Source of the DNA: Streptomyces sp. NBC_01428
GTDB taxonomy: Bacteria; Actinomycetota; Actinomycetes; Streptomycetales; Streptomycetaceae
NCBI RefSeq assembly: GCF_036231965.1
Contig: NZ_CP109499.1
Location: 5,952,001-6,016,000, forward strand
Reading direction: 5' to 3'
DNA: 64,000 bases
Both the position numbers and the translations under genes were made by a program. Shown here piece by piece: positions 16,202-23,184 of the stretch (the stretch's first letter is position 1; each line of letters starts with the position of its first letter). The notes under the pieces are model-generated. The model saw nothing but the letters and a program-made list of their open reading frames with translations. It made no database searches and was not told the DNA's origin.

Positions 16202-17051
16202 GGACGTCAGCACGCTGACCAGCTCGGAGCGGCGCCGTTTCGTCACCGCGATGCTGGAGGTCAAACGCCGGGGCCAGTACGACGAGTTCGTCCGCACGCA
16301 CATCGACTACTACGTCGCGGACGGCGACGACGGGCTGCGCGCGGCCCACATGACGCCGTCCTTCCTGCCCTGGCACCGGCGCTTCCTGCTGGAGCTGGAA
16401 GGTGCCCTGCGCAAGGTGGACCCGTCGGTGAGCGTGCCCTACTGGGACTGGACACGGGACCGTGCGACGACGTCCGCGCCCTGGACCAAGGACCTGCTCG
16501 GCGGCAACGGGCGGAGTTCGGACCGGCAGGTGACGACCGGGCCGTTCGCCTACGCGCAGGGCAAGTGGATCATCAAGGAGGGGGTGACGGACGGGGTGTT
16601 CCTCACGCGGGACCTCGGCCGGCCGCGACAGCCGCTCCAACTGCCCACGGCAGGCGACCTGAACGCCGCCCTGGCGGACCCCGTCTACGACACGTCGCCC
16701 TGGAACTCCACGTCCACGCGCGGCTTCCGCAACAAGCTGGAGGGGTGGGGGCACGGGTCGGGCAACGCCGCCTGGGCCAACCACAACCGCGTCCACCGCT
16801 GGGTCGGCGGTCACATGCTGGGCGGCGGATCCGTCAACGATCCCGTGTTCTGGCTGCACCACGCCTTCGTCGACCTGCAGTGGTCGCGCTGGCAGCAGCG
16901 GCACCGCGGTGCCCGCTATCTGCCCGAGCGCCCGCCGGGTCTCGGGAACTCCCAGCGCGGCCGGATCATCGCCCGCAACGAGGAGATGCCCCCGTGGGGC
17001 GTGACGCCGCAGTCGATGGAGGACCACAGCGCCGTCTACCGGTACGCGTGA
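16185..17051 (+). CDS. melC2: Tyrosinase MelC2
   Basis: A 288-residue type 3 copper monooxygenase that oxidises tyrosine and DOPA to quinones for melanin. All six copper ligands are present: H39, H55 and H64 in TPSFLPWHRRF-type context for CuA, and H200, H204 (ANHNRVH) and H226 (FWLHHAF) for CuB. It has no signal peptide of its own, as expected for an enzyme exported in complex with MelC1. Its start lies inside the melC1 3' end. The length is close to that of known Streptomyces tyrosinases. It ends before a bidirectional terminator. Confidence 0.96.
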   Translation: MVYTRKDVSTLTSSERRRFVTAMLEVKRRGQYDEFVRTHIDYYVADGDDGLRAAHMTPSFLPWHRRFLLELEGALRKVDPSVSVPYWDWTRDRATTSAPWTKDLLGGNGRSSDRQVTTGPFAYAQGKWIIKEGVTDGVFLTRDLGRPRQPLQLPTAGDLNAALADPVYDTSPWNSTSTRGFRNKLEGWGHGSGNAAWANHNRVHRWVGGHMLGGGSVNDPVFWLHHAFVDLQWSRWQQRHRGARYLPERPPGLGNSQRGRIIARNEEMPPWGVTPQSMEDHSAVYRYA

Positions 17052-17082
17052 GGCCGTCCACCGTCCGCACACCGGGGACGGC

Positions 17083-17117
17083 GAGGCCCCCGGCAGCGAC
17101 TTCCTGCCGGGGGCCTC
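17083..17117. terminator. Bidirectional terminator between melC2 and chaplin 3
   Basis: A perfect 14-base-pair inverted repeat (17083-17096 with 17104-17117) with a seven-base loop lies between the convergent melC2 and chaplin 3 stop codons. Confidence 0.85.
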
Positions 17118-17131
17118 TCGCGTGGCGTGGG

Positions 17132-17419
17132 TCAGTGGCCGTAGCCGTAGCCGCCGCGGTCCTTGTCCTTGCCGTGGCCGCCGTCGTTCGAGCAGTGGTT
17201 GCCGAAGGCCGGGTTCAGCAGGCCGATGACGCTGACGGTGTTGCCGCACACGTTGACCGGGATGTTGACCGGCACCTGGATGACGTTGCCCGAGAGGACG
17301 CCGGGCGAGCCGACGGCCGCACCCTGGGCGCCCGCGTCAGCCATGGCCAGACCGGCCCCGCTGATGACAACGGCACCCGTGCCGAGGGCGACTGCGGCGA
17401 CCTTCGCGATGCGAGACAT
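17132..17419 (-). CDS. Short chaplin 3 with a basic Gly/Tyr/His C-terminal tail
   Basis: A 95-residue precursor with a signal peptide to about residue 27. The chaplin domain (SPGVLSGNVIQVPVNIPVNV, then NVCGNT...NHCSN) has both Cys. Unlike the other two chaplins here, it continues for about 18 residues with a charged, aromatic tail (GGHGKDKDRGGYGYGH). Short chaplins normally end close to the second Cys, so this tail is unusual within the locus. The ATG at 17419 has AAAGGAGAA upstream. Orientation is opposite to the other chaplins, flanking the melC genes. Confidence 0.93.
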   Translation of the reverse strand: MSRIAKVAAVALGTGAVVISGAGLAMADAGAQGAAVGSPGVLSGNVIQVPVNIPVNVCGNTVSVIGLLNPAFGNHCSNDGGHGKDKDRGGYGYGH

Positions 17420-17596
17420 CACGTTCTCCTTTGGTTCGATGAGCGCGGTGGCACGGACGCGACCGCACTCCCCCTTCAACGCGCCCGCCCACACCTGGTC
17501 ACGGGCGTTGACCGGGGTATCGCCCACCGACCGGCACCGGACGGGCGGCGGAAATTCGCTTCGGTCCGCCCCACCCGCTCAACTAGCCTGCCGGGC

Positions 17597-18280
17597 ATGC
17601 CGACCGACCGATCCACCGAACGGGCCAGTGACCAGAGGGCCGAACAGCCGACCGCTCCTGCCCCGTCCGCCCCGCCTGCCCCTTCCGCCGAGCGGAGCGC
17701 ACCGGCCGAGCGGACCGAGCCGGTCGAGCCGGCCGACCTCGCCGGCACGGTCGGCCTCTTCGCGGAGGAGTCCCGCGCCCGCGTGTTCGCGGCCGTCGTC
17801 CTCGGCGCGACCACCCCCGTACAGGTGACCGAGCGGACGGGCCTGTCCCCGAAGCAGGCCACCACCGCGCTGCGCAGGCTGCGGGACCAGGGCGTGATCG
17901 CGGAGGGCGCCGACGGGCTCGCCGTCGTCTACGACCGCTTCCGCAAACTCGCCCGCTCCGCACGGGAGTCGAAGCCCGCGGCCGAGAGCTACGGCTCCGG
18001 GGACGAGCAGTCCGAGACCGTACTGCGGACCTTCGTGCGCGACGGCCGTCTCGTGCGGCTGCCCGCCCAGTGGGAGCGCAAGCTGGTCGTCCTGCGGCAC
18101 ATCGCCGAACGGACCTTCGAGCCGGGCGTCGAGTACCCGGAGCGGACGGTCAACGAGAAGCTGCGCGCCTGGTGCGAGGACGCCCCCGTCGACCATGTGA
18201 CGCTCCGGCGCTACCTCGTGGACCTGCACCACCTGCACCGCCGGGTCGGCGTCTACCGCCGGCCCGCCGAGGCCGCCTGA
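17597..18280 (+). CDS. Winged-helix regulator with C-terminal DUF2087 domain
   Basis: A 227-residue protein. A Pro/Ala/Glu-rich N-terminal tail of about 45 residues is followed by a helix-turn-helix (TPVQVTERTGLSPKQATTAL). The C-terminal region begins DGRLVRLPAQWERKLVVLRH and ends HRRVGVYRR, which is typical of DUF2087. DUF2087 proteins are often small transcription factors of unknown ligand. The ATG at 17597 is the first in-frame start after the intergenic region shared with chaplin 3, so it is divergently arranged with chaplin 3. Its target is unknown. Confidence 0.78.
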   Translation: MPTDRSTERASDQRAEQPTAPAPSAPPAPSAERSAPAERTEPVEPADLAGTVGLFAEESRARVFAAVVLGATTPVQVTERTGLSPKQATTALRRLRDQGVIAEGADGLAVVYDRFRKLARSARESKPAAESYGSGDEQSETVLRTFVRDGRLVRLPAQWERKLVVLRHIAERTFEPGVEYPERTVNEKLRAWCEDAPVDHVTLRRYLVDLHHLHRRVGVYRRPAEAA

Positions 18281-18286
18281 GCCGCG

Positions 18287-18313
18287 GGCCTTGACCGGCC
18301 GGCCGGGTCAGCC
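18287..18313. terminator. Probable bidirectional terminator between the DUF2087 regulator and the dehydrogenase gene
   Basis: Inverted repeat TGACCGGCC/GGCCGGGTCA (18292-18310, one bulged base) lies between the convergent stop codons of the two genes. Confidence 0.55.
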
Positions 18314-19267
18314 GAGCAGGCGTACCGGACTGCCCGCCAGGTACGCCTCGATGTCCTCGACCGCCGCGCCGTAGTACGTCGCGTAGTTGGACCGCGACAC
18401 GTAGCCGAGGTGCGGGGTGGCCAGCAGGCGGGGGGCCGACCGCATCGGGTGATCCGCGGGCAGCGGCTCCACGTCGAACACGTCGATGCCCGCTCCGGCG
18501 ATCCGCCCGGCGTGCAGCGCGGCGAGCAGGGCCTCCTGGTCGACGATCGCCGAGCGCGAGGTGTTGACGAGGAAGGCCGTCGGCTTCAGCAGAGCCAGCT
18601 CGGCGGCGCCGACGAGGCCCCGGGTGCGGTCGCCGAGCGCGAGGTGCACGGACACGAAGTCGCTGCCCGCCAGCAGCTCCTCCTTGGAAGGGGCGAGCTC
18701 CACCCCCACCTCCTCGGCGCGTTCCTTCGTGAGGTTCTGGCTCCACGCACCGACCCGCATGCCGAACGCGAGCCCCACCTGGGCCACCCGGGCGCCGATC
18801 TTCCCGAGCCCCAGCAGACCGAGCCGGCGGCCGTGCAGATCGGCGCCGACGGTGCTCTGCCAGGGGCCGCCCGACCGCACCGCCTCGTGCTCGGTGACGA
18901 TGCCCCGCGCGAGACCGAGCAGCAGCGCCCAGGTCAGCTCGACGGGAGGCGTCGAGGAACTCGGCGTGCCGCACACGGTCACCCCGTGCGCCTTCGCCGC
19001 CGCGTAGTCGATGACGCTGTTGCGCATCCCGGACGCGACGAGCAGCTTCAGCCGGGGCAGCCGGGCCAGCAGCGAGGCCGGGAAGGGCACCCGCTCGCGC
19101 AGCGTCACGACGATGTCGAACGCGGCGAGAGCGGCGGCCAGCGCGTCCTCGTCGACGACGTGACCGTCGAAGGAGGTGACCTCGACCCGGTCCGTGACCG
19201 GCGACCAGTCGGCGATCCTGGTCGCCACCCTCTGATAGTCGTCCAGCACGGCACAGCGAAGTCGCAT
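18308..19267 (-). CDS. D-2-hydroxyacid dehydrogenase (phosphoglycerate dehydrogenase-like)
   Basis: A 319-residue NAD-dependent D-isomer-specific 2-hydroxyacid dehydrogenase. The nucleotide-binding motif is LLGLGKIGARVAQ. The catalytic triad is seen as Arg in LVNTSRSAIVD, Glu in IDVFDVEPLP and His in ATPHLGYVS. At 319 residues it lacks the ACT/ASB domains of long SerA enzymes. The substrate is a 2-keto acid that cannot be specified. It is convergent with the DUF2087 regulator and divergent from the membrane protein gene at 19396. Confidence 0.88.
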   Translation of the reverse strand: MRLRCAVLDDYQRVATRIADWSPVTDRVEVTSFDGHVVDEDALAAALAAFDIVVTLRERVPFPASLLARLPRLKLLVASGMRNSVIDYAAAKAHGVTVCGTPSSSTPPVELTWALLLGLARGIVTEHEAVRSGGPWQSTVGADLHGRRLGLLGLGKIGARVAQVGLAFGMRVGAWSQNLTKERAEEVGVELAPSKEELLAGSDFVSVHLALGDRTRGLVGAAELALLKPTAFLVNTSRSAIVDQEALLAALHAGRIAGAGIDVFDVEPLPADHPMRSAPRLLATPHLGYVSRSNYATYYGAAVEDIEAYLAGSPVRLLG

Positions 19268-19395
19268 GTCGGATCCCTCCCAGGCTCAGCCGGACCCTAT
19301 CCGAGCGACCGTGGGACGAGCCCGGCGGCCCGTGACGGACGGCTCACCGGGAAGCCCCCACGGCCACTCCCTCCCCATGGCAGTATCTGGGCTTC

Positions 19396-19980
19396 ATGAG
19401 TGCGTCCCCTGCGGTACGGAGCCTGCGCGCGGCGGTGTTCGCCGTGCTCTGCGTGCTGCTGGCGGCCGGCGGGCACGTGCTCGCCACCGGGCAGGCCCCC
19501 TCGCGCGGCGCCGTCGGCGCGGGCCTCCTCGTCGTCTTCGCCGTCGGCTGCGCGCTGTGCGGCCGCGAGCGGTCCCTGCTCGGGATAGCCGGGGCCATGC
19601 TGGGCGCGCAGACCGGACTCCACCTCGGGTTCGGGGCCGGGCGCCCCCAGATGACGATGACCATGCACGGGGCGCACATGACGTACGCCCACAGCCACGC
19701 CCTGACACCGCACGCCACGGCCGCCCACATCGGCGCCGCCCTCCTCGCGACCTGGTGGCTGCGGCGCGGCGAGGCCGCCCTGTGGTCCCTGCTGCGCCGG
19801 GCCGTCGCCTTCGTGCCCGGGCTCGCCGCCTGGTGGAAGGGGCGCACGGGACCGGCACCCGTACGACCGCCCGGAGAGGCCGCGGGCCGCTCGGCCGAAC
19901 CGCGGCCGCTCCGCCAGGCGCTGCTGCGGCACGCCGTCTCCCGCCGGGGACCGCCGGCAGGGCTCGTGTCCACGCCCTGA
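19396..19980 (+). CDS. His/Met-rich integral membrane protein, likely copper-linked
   Basis: A 194-residue protein with three to four hydrophobic segments, the first near residues 11-30. A loop of about 20 residues (MTMTMHGAHMTYAHSHAL) is unusually dense in Met and His, as in copper-handling proteins. The gene is 30 bases upstream of a YcnI-type copper-binding protein gene on the same strand, so a joint role in copper acquisition or sensing is a reasonable inference. I do not know a named family for it. There is no signal for a lipoprotein or an ATPase. Confidence 0.65.
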   Translation: MSASPAVRSLRAAVFAVLCVLLAAGGHVLATGQAPSRGAVGAGLLVVFAVGCALCGRERSLLGIAGAMLGAQTGLHLGFGAGRPQMTMTMHGAHMTYAHSHALTPHATAAHIGAALLATWWLRRGEAALWSLLRRAVAFVPGLAAWWKGRTGPAPVRPPGEAAGRSAEPRPLRQALLRHAVSRRGPPAGLVSTP

Positions 19981-20010
19981 CCACGTCCCCTCCCGTACGG
20001 AGTTCCCCAG

Positions 20011-20793
20011 ATGTCCCCGACGAGCACCACCCTGCGCCGCACCGGCACCCTCGCCGCCCTCACCCTGGCGGGTGTCCTGGCCGCGGCGGGCGCGGCCTCC
20101 GCGCATGTGACGGTCCACCCCGAGAGCTATGCCAAGGGCGCCACGGACGGCGTCCTGAGCTTCCGCGTCCCCAACGAGGAGGACACCGCGAGCACCACGA
20201 AGGTGCAGGTGTTCCTGCCCACCGACCATCCCGTCCTCGGGGTCCTGGTCACGCCGCAGGCGGGCTGGACCGCGAAGGTCACGACCACGAAGCTGAAGAA
20301 GCCGGTGAAGACGGACGACGGCACGATCACCGACGCCGTCTCCGAGATCACCTGGACCGGCGGCAGGATCCGCCACGGCGAGTTCCAGGACTTCGACGTC
20401 GCCTTCGGTCAACTGCCCGACGACACCGGCCGGCTGAGCTTCAAGACGCTCCAGACCTACTCGGACGGCAGCGTCGTCCGCTGGATCGAGGAGGCGAAGG
20501 AGGGTGCCGACGAGCCGGAGAATCCCGCCCCCGCGCTGACGCTCACCGCCGGAGGCGCGGGGGCCGAGGCCTCGAACGGGTCCGGCGGGGCCGCCGGTTC
20601 GGACGCCGACTCGGCGGCGCCGTCGTCCGCGTCGTCCTCGGCGTCCTCGAAGGACACCAAGGAGTCCACCGCGAGCGACGCAGCCGATGACTCCACCGCC
20701 CGCTCCCTCGGAACGGCCGGCCTGGTCGTCGGCGTCCTCGGCCTGATCGCGGCCGGGTTCGCCCTCGCCCGCGGCCGGAACGCCCGCCCCTGA
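20011..20793 (+). CDS. YcnI-family (DUF1775) copper-binding membrane-anchored protein
   Basis: A 260-residue protein. Signal-peptide cleavage after Ala31 would leave His32 as the mature N-terminus (HVTVHPESYAKGATDGVLSF). That fits the copper-binding His of the YcnI/DUF1775 family. The domain runs to about residue 170. A low-complexity Ser/Ala/Asp linker and one C-terminal membrane helix (GTAGLVVGVLGLIAAGFALA) follow. It should hold copper on the outer face of the membrane. Its neighbour upstream is His/Met-rich, and the melC tyrosinase, a copper user, lies about 3 kb away. Confidence 0.88.
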   Translation: MSPTSTTLRRTGTLAALTLAGVLAAAGAASAHVTVHPESYAKGATDGVLSFRVPNEEDTASTTKVQVFLPTDHPVLGVLVTPQAGWTAKVTTTKLKKPVKTDDGTITDAVSEITWTGGRIRHGEFQDFDVAFGQLPDDTGRLSFKTLQTYSDGSVVRWIEEAKEGADEPENPAPALTLTAGGAGAEASNGSGGAAGSDADSAAPSSASSSASSKDTKESTASDAADDSTARSLGTAGLVVGVLGLIAAGFALARGRNARP

Positions 20794-20801
20794 CCCACCC
20801 C

Positions 20802-20848
20802 GTCACGCGCCTCGCCGACCGGAGCCTCCGGTGGGCGGGGCGCGTGAC
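20802..20848. terminator. Bidirectional terminator between ycnI-like and thioester-protein genes
   Basis: An outer 10-base-pair inverted repeat (20802-20811 with 20839-20848) encloses an inner palindrome (20818-20832). It lies between two convergent stop codons. Confidence 0.75.
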
Positions 20849-20874
20849 GTCCAGGGGTCTCGTACCCCCCGGCC

Positions 20875-22296
20875 TCAGTCCTGCGCCGGTCCCTGTTCGG
20901 GTGTCTGCTTCCGGCGGACGAAGAGGACCGCCGCACCGCCGACGAGGACGAGCGCGATGGCGACCCCGGCGATGACCGGCGTCGCGCCCGAACCGCCCGT
21001 CTCCGCCAGGTCACTGCCCCCGGAGCCGCCGCCGCCGATCGAGGCGGGGCTCGGCTCACCGACCGTCTGGGTCGTGATGTCGCTCGCGCCGCCCTGGGTC
21101 CTGCAGTCCAGCACGCCCTTGAACCGCTTCGCGAAGCCGCTCGGACCGCTGATCGTGAAGTCGTACGCCTGGTCCTCCTGGAGCGGGACCGTCATCGTCT
21201 GGGCCGCGCCCGCCGCGATGGTGTGCTCGACACCCATCAGCTCGAACGTGAACGCCTCGTCGCCCTTGTTGACCGCCGTGATGTCCACACCGCCGTCGGC
21301 GCAGTTCTTCTCGGCGGTCAGCGCGGGTATCGCACCCTTCGCCGCCCAGTCCACGGTCGCCGTGGCGGAGACGGTGGACTCGCTGGAGCCCGCCAGGATC
21401 TGCGTCTGGCTGCGGGAGTCGGAGGCGAAGGCCCGCCCGACCGGCACGCTCGTGGACGCCTGCACGGTCAGCGACGCCGATCCGTCCGCGCTGTCCTTCG
21501 GTATGTCGAAGAAGAGACGGCTGCCGTCGGCCGCCGAGGTGACCGGCTTGCCGTGCCCGTCGACGACCTTCACTCCGCTGGCGGCCGTGTCCGCGGGCGG
21601 GGCCACCGTCACGCCGTCCGCGTCCGTGTGGACCGTGACCGGGCCGAGCCGCTCGCCCGGGTGACCGGAGACCGCGGCCGGGGTCAGGGTGAGCGAGGCG
21701 TCGGGCTCCGGGAGGTTCCGGGCGTTCCTCTGCAGGTAGTCCGCGAGCTTCTCCGCCTTCGGGTCCGCCGCGTCCACGTCGGCGCCGTCCGAGTACCGCC
21801 AGATGGCCACCTGGGTGCCCGCCGCCGCGTCCTGTTCGGTGAGCCCGCCGACGCCGGCCTTCTCGGCCAGCGCCGTCAGGTCGTTCACCTGCGGGTAGGA
21901 GTTCCGCAGGATCCAGCGGATCCTGCCCGCGTCCTTGTTGCCGCTCAGCGACGTGCCGCTCCAGGAGGTCTCCTGGTACCTGGCGTCCCGCTGCGTCGGG
22001 TTGTGCAGGTCGATGCAGTACGTCTGGAGCGTCCCGCCGTCGTCGACGGACATCTCGAAGAGTCCCGCGGAGACCCAGGAGTCCTCGCCGTGGTCGTGGA
22101 TGACCGCCGACCCGTACGTCTTCAGGTCGCCGAGGGTGGCGGTCGCTCCGCCGGGGCTCTGCGGCGTCTCGTCGGCGACGGCCGTGCCGGCGGTGGCGAC
22201 GGCCCCCGCGGCGACGAGCCCCGACACCAACGTCGCGGCGGCGAGACGGGCTGCCCCTCGCCTGCACGCGGACAACGCAGAAAACGCGGAAAGCAC
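20875..22296 (-). CDS. Sortase-anchored thioester-domain (TQXA) cell-surface protein
   Basis: A 473-residue surface protein. The signal peptide is about 41 residues. The thioester domain has its Cys in QTYCIDLHNPT and its Gln in GTQVAIWRYSDG; the pair can form an internal Cys-Gln ester used for covalent attachment. The middle holds Ig-like segments. The C-terminus is LAETG, a hydrophobic helix and RRK, i.e. the LAXTG signal used by Streptomyces class E sortases. The GTG at 22296 is chosen because AAGGGGAA lies just upstream. The in-frame ATG at 22311 has no good ribosome site. Confidence 0.85.
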   Translation of the reverse strand: MLSAFSALSACRRGAARLAAATLVSGLVAAGAVATAGTAVADETPQSPGGATATLGDLKTYGSAVIHDHGEDSWVSAGLFEMSVDDGGTLQTYCIDLHNPTQRDARYQETSWSGTSLSGNKDAGRIRWILRNSYPQVNDLTALAEKAGVGGLTEQDAAAGTQVAIWRYSDGADVDAADPKAEKLADYLQRNARNLPEPDASLTLTPAAVSGHPGERLGPVTVHTDADGVTVAPPADTAASGVKVVDGHGKPVTSAADGSRLFFDIPKDSADGSASLTVQASTSVPVGRAFASDSRSQTQILAGSSESTVSATATVDWAAKGAIPALTAEKNCADGGVDITAVNKGDEAFTFELMGVEHTIAAGAAQTMTVPLQEDQAYDFTISGPSGFAKRFKGVLDCRTQGGASDITTQTVGEPSPASIGGGGSGGSDLAETGGSGATPVIAGVAIALVLVGGAAVLFVRRKQTPEQGPAQD

Positions 22297-22472
22297 AGAA
22301 TTCCCCTTCATGCAGGACCCGTTGACATGGGGGGACGGTCCCGCCAGCAGAATCAGAAGCCCCGAGAGCTGTGTTCGGCATCCTAAGGAAGGCGGCACAA
22401 CGCTCTCCCCGGTCAGGTCGTCCGATAACCGATCCGACTCGGAATCGTTACCGCCCTACGGCTGGGAGCTGC

Positions 22473-22548
22473 GCTTATCGACAAATCCACGCGGTTTGAT
22501 TCACGGCGCATCCGTCGATAAGCCGCAGTCCGTCGATAAGCCGCAGTC
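22473..22548. repeat. Three copies of GTCGATAAGC, two in an 18-base tandem repeat, upstream of the thioester-protein gene
   Basis: The decamer GTCGATAAGC occurs inverted at 22473-22482 and direct at 22514-22523 and 22532-22541. The two direct copies are part of an exact 18-base tandem repeat (22513-22530, 22531-22548). The array lies in the 278-base gap between the ssbB 3' end and the thioester-protein start, on the promoter side of the latter. Repeated, oriented sites like these suggest binding of a regulator. I do not recognise the motif. Confidence 0.6.
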
Positions 22549-22550
22549 CG

Positions 22551-22573
22551 GTCAGAGAGCGGCCCTCTCTGAC
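22551..22573 (-). terminator. Terminator after ssbB
   Basis: A nine-base-pair inverted repeat (22551-22559 with 22565-22573) with a five-base loop lies immediately beyond the ssbB stop codon at 22575-22577. Confidence 0.7.
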
Positions 22574-22574
22574 C

Positions 22575-23051
22575 TCACGTCACTCCCGCCGGTTCGGACT
22601 GCTGTCGGGCCGCGTCCTCCGCGGGTTCCTCGGGCGCCGACTCCCAACTCGGCTCGGGCCGGCCGCCTGTGCCGCCCCCGGCCTGCTCGCCGTCCCTGGC
22701 CGGGCGCCTGAACGCCGACGTGCCGCGGGAGAGGTCGTGGCCGATCGCCACCGCGTCGATGTCCGCCGACGTCCAGCTCTGCCCGTCACGGGTCTCGGTA
22801 CGCACCTTCAGCCTGCCCTGCACGATGACGGGATCACCCACCGACACCGAAGCCCCCACGTTCGTCGCGAGCGCCCGGTTCGCCCACACCGTGAAGAAGT
22901 TGGTGTGCCCGTCCGTCCACCCGCTCTTCTCGCGGTCCCAGTACCGCGAGGTCACCGCCAGCCGGAACCGCGCCGACGCGCCGTTCGCCAGCTCCCGGTA
23001 CACGGGCCGTGTCGCCACGTTGCCCACCGCGCACACCATCGTCTCGTTCAT
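22575..23051 (-). CDS. ssbB: Single-stranded DNA-binding protein, SsbB-type paralogue
   Basis: A 158-residue SSB with the OB fold in the first 110 or so residues (MNETMVCAVGNVATRPVYRE, then FFTVWANRALATNVGASVSV). The C-terminal tail is hydrophilic and ends EPAGVT. The acidic DDD-x-F tip, which housekeeping SSBs use to recruit partner proteins, is absent. This matches the Streptomyces SsbB paralogue, reported to act in chromosome segregation during sporulation. The ATG at 23051 has GGGAGG upstream. It lies 133 bases downstream of the dynamin-like pair, the arrangement I recall from S. coelicolor. Confidence 0.85.
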   Translation of the reverse strand: MNETMVCAVGNVATRPVYRELANGASARFRLAVTSRYWDREKSGWTDGHTNFFTVWANRALATNVGASVSVGDPVIVQGRLKVRTETRDGQSWTSADIDAVAIGHDLSRGTSAFRRPARDGEQAGGGTGGRPEPSWESAPEEPAEDAARQQSEPAGVT

Positions 23052-23184
23052 CGCGAATTCCCTCCCGTGCGAATGCGTCCGCCGCGGCGACCGCATGCGC
23101 TGCGGTCGCCGCGAGATCAGACTGCCTTCGCCGGGCCGGGCCCGCCGGGCCCTGTGCACCGCCGGACGGTTGTGGACAACCGCG

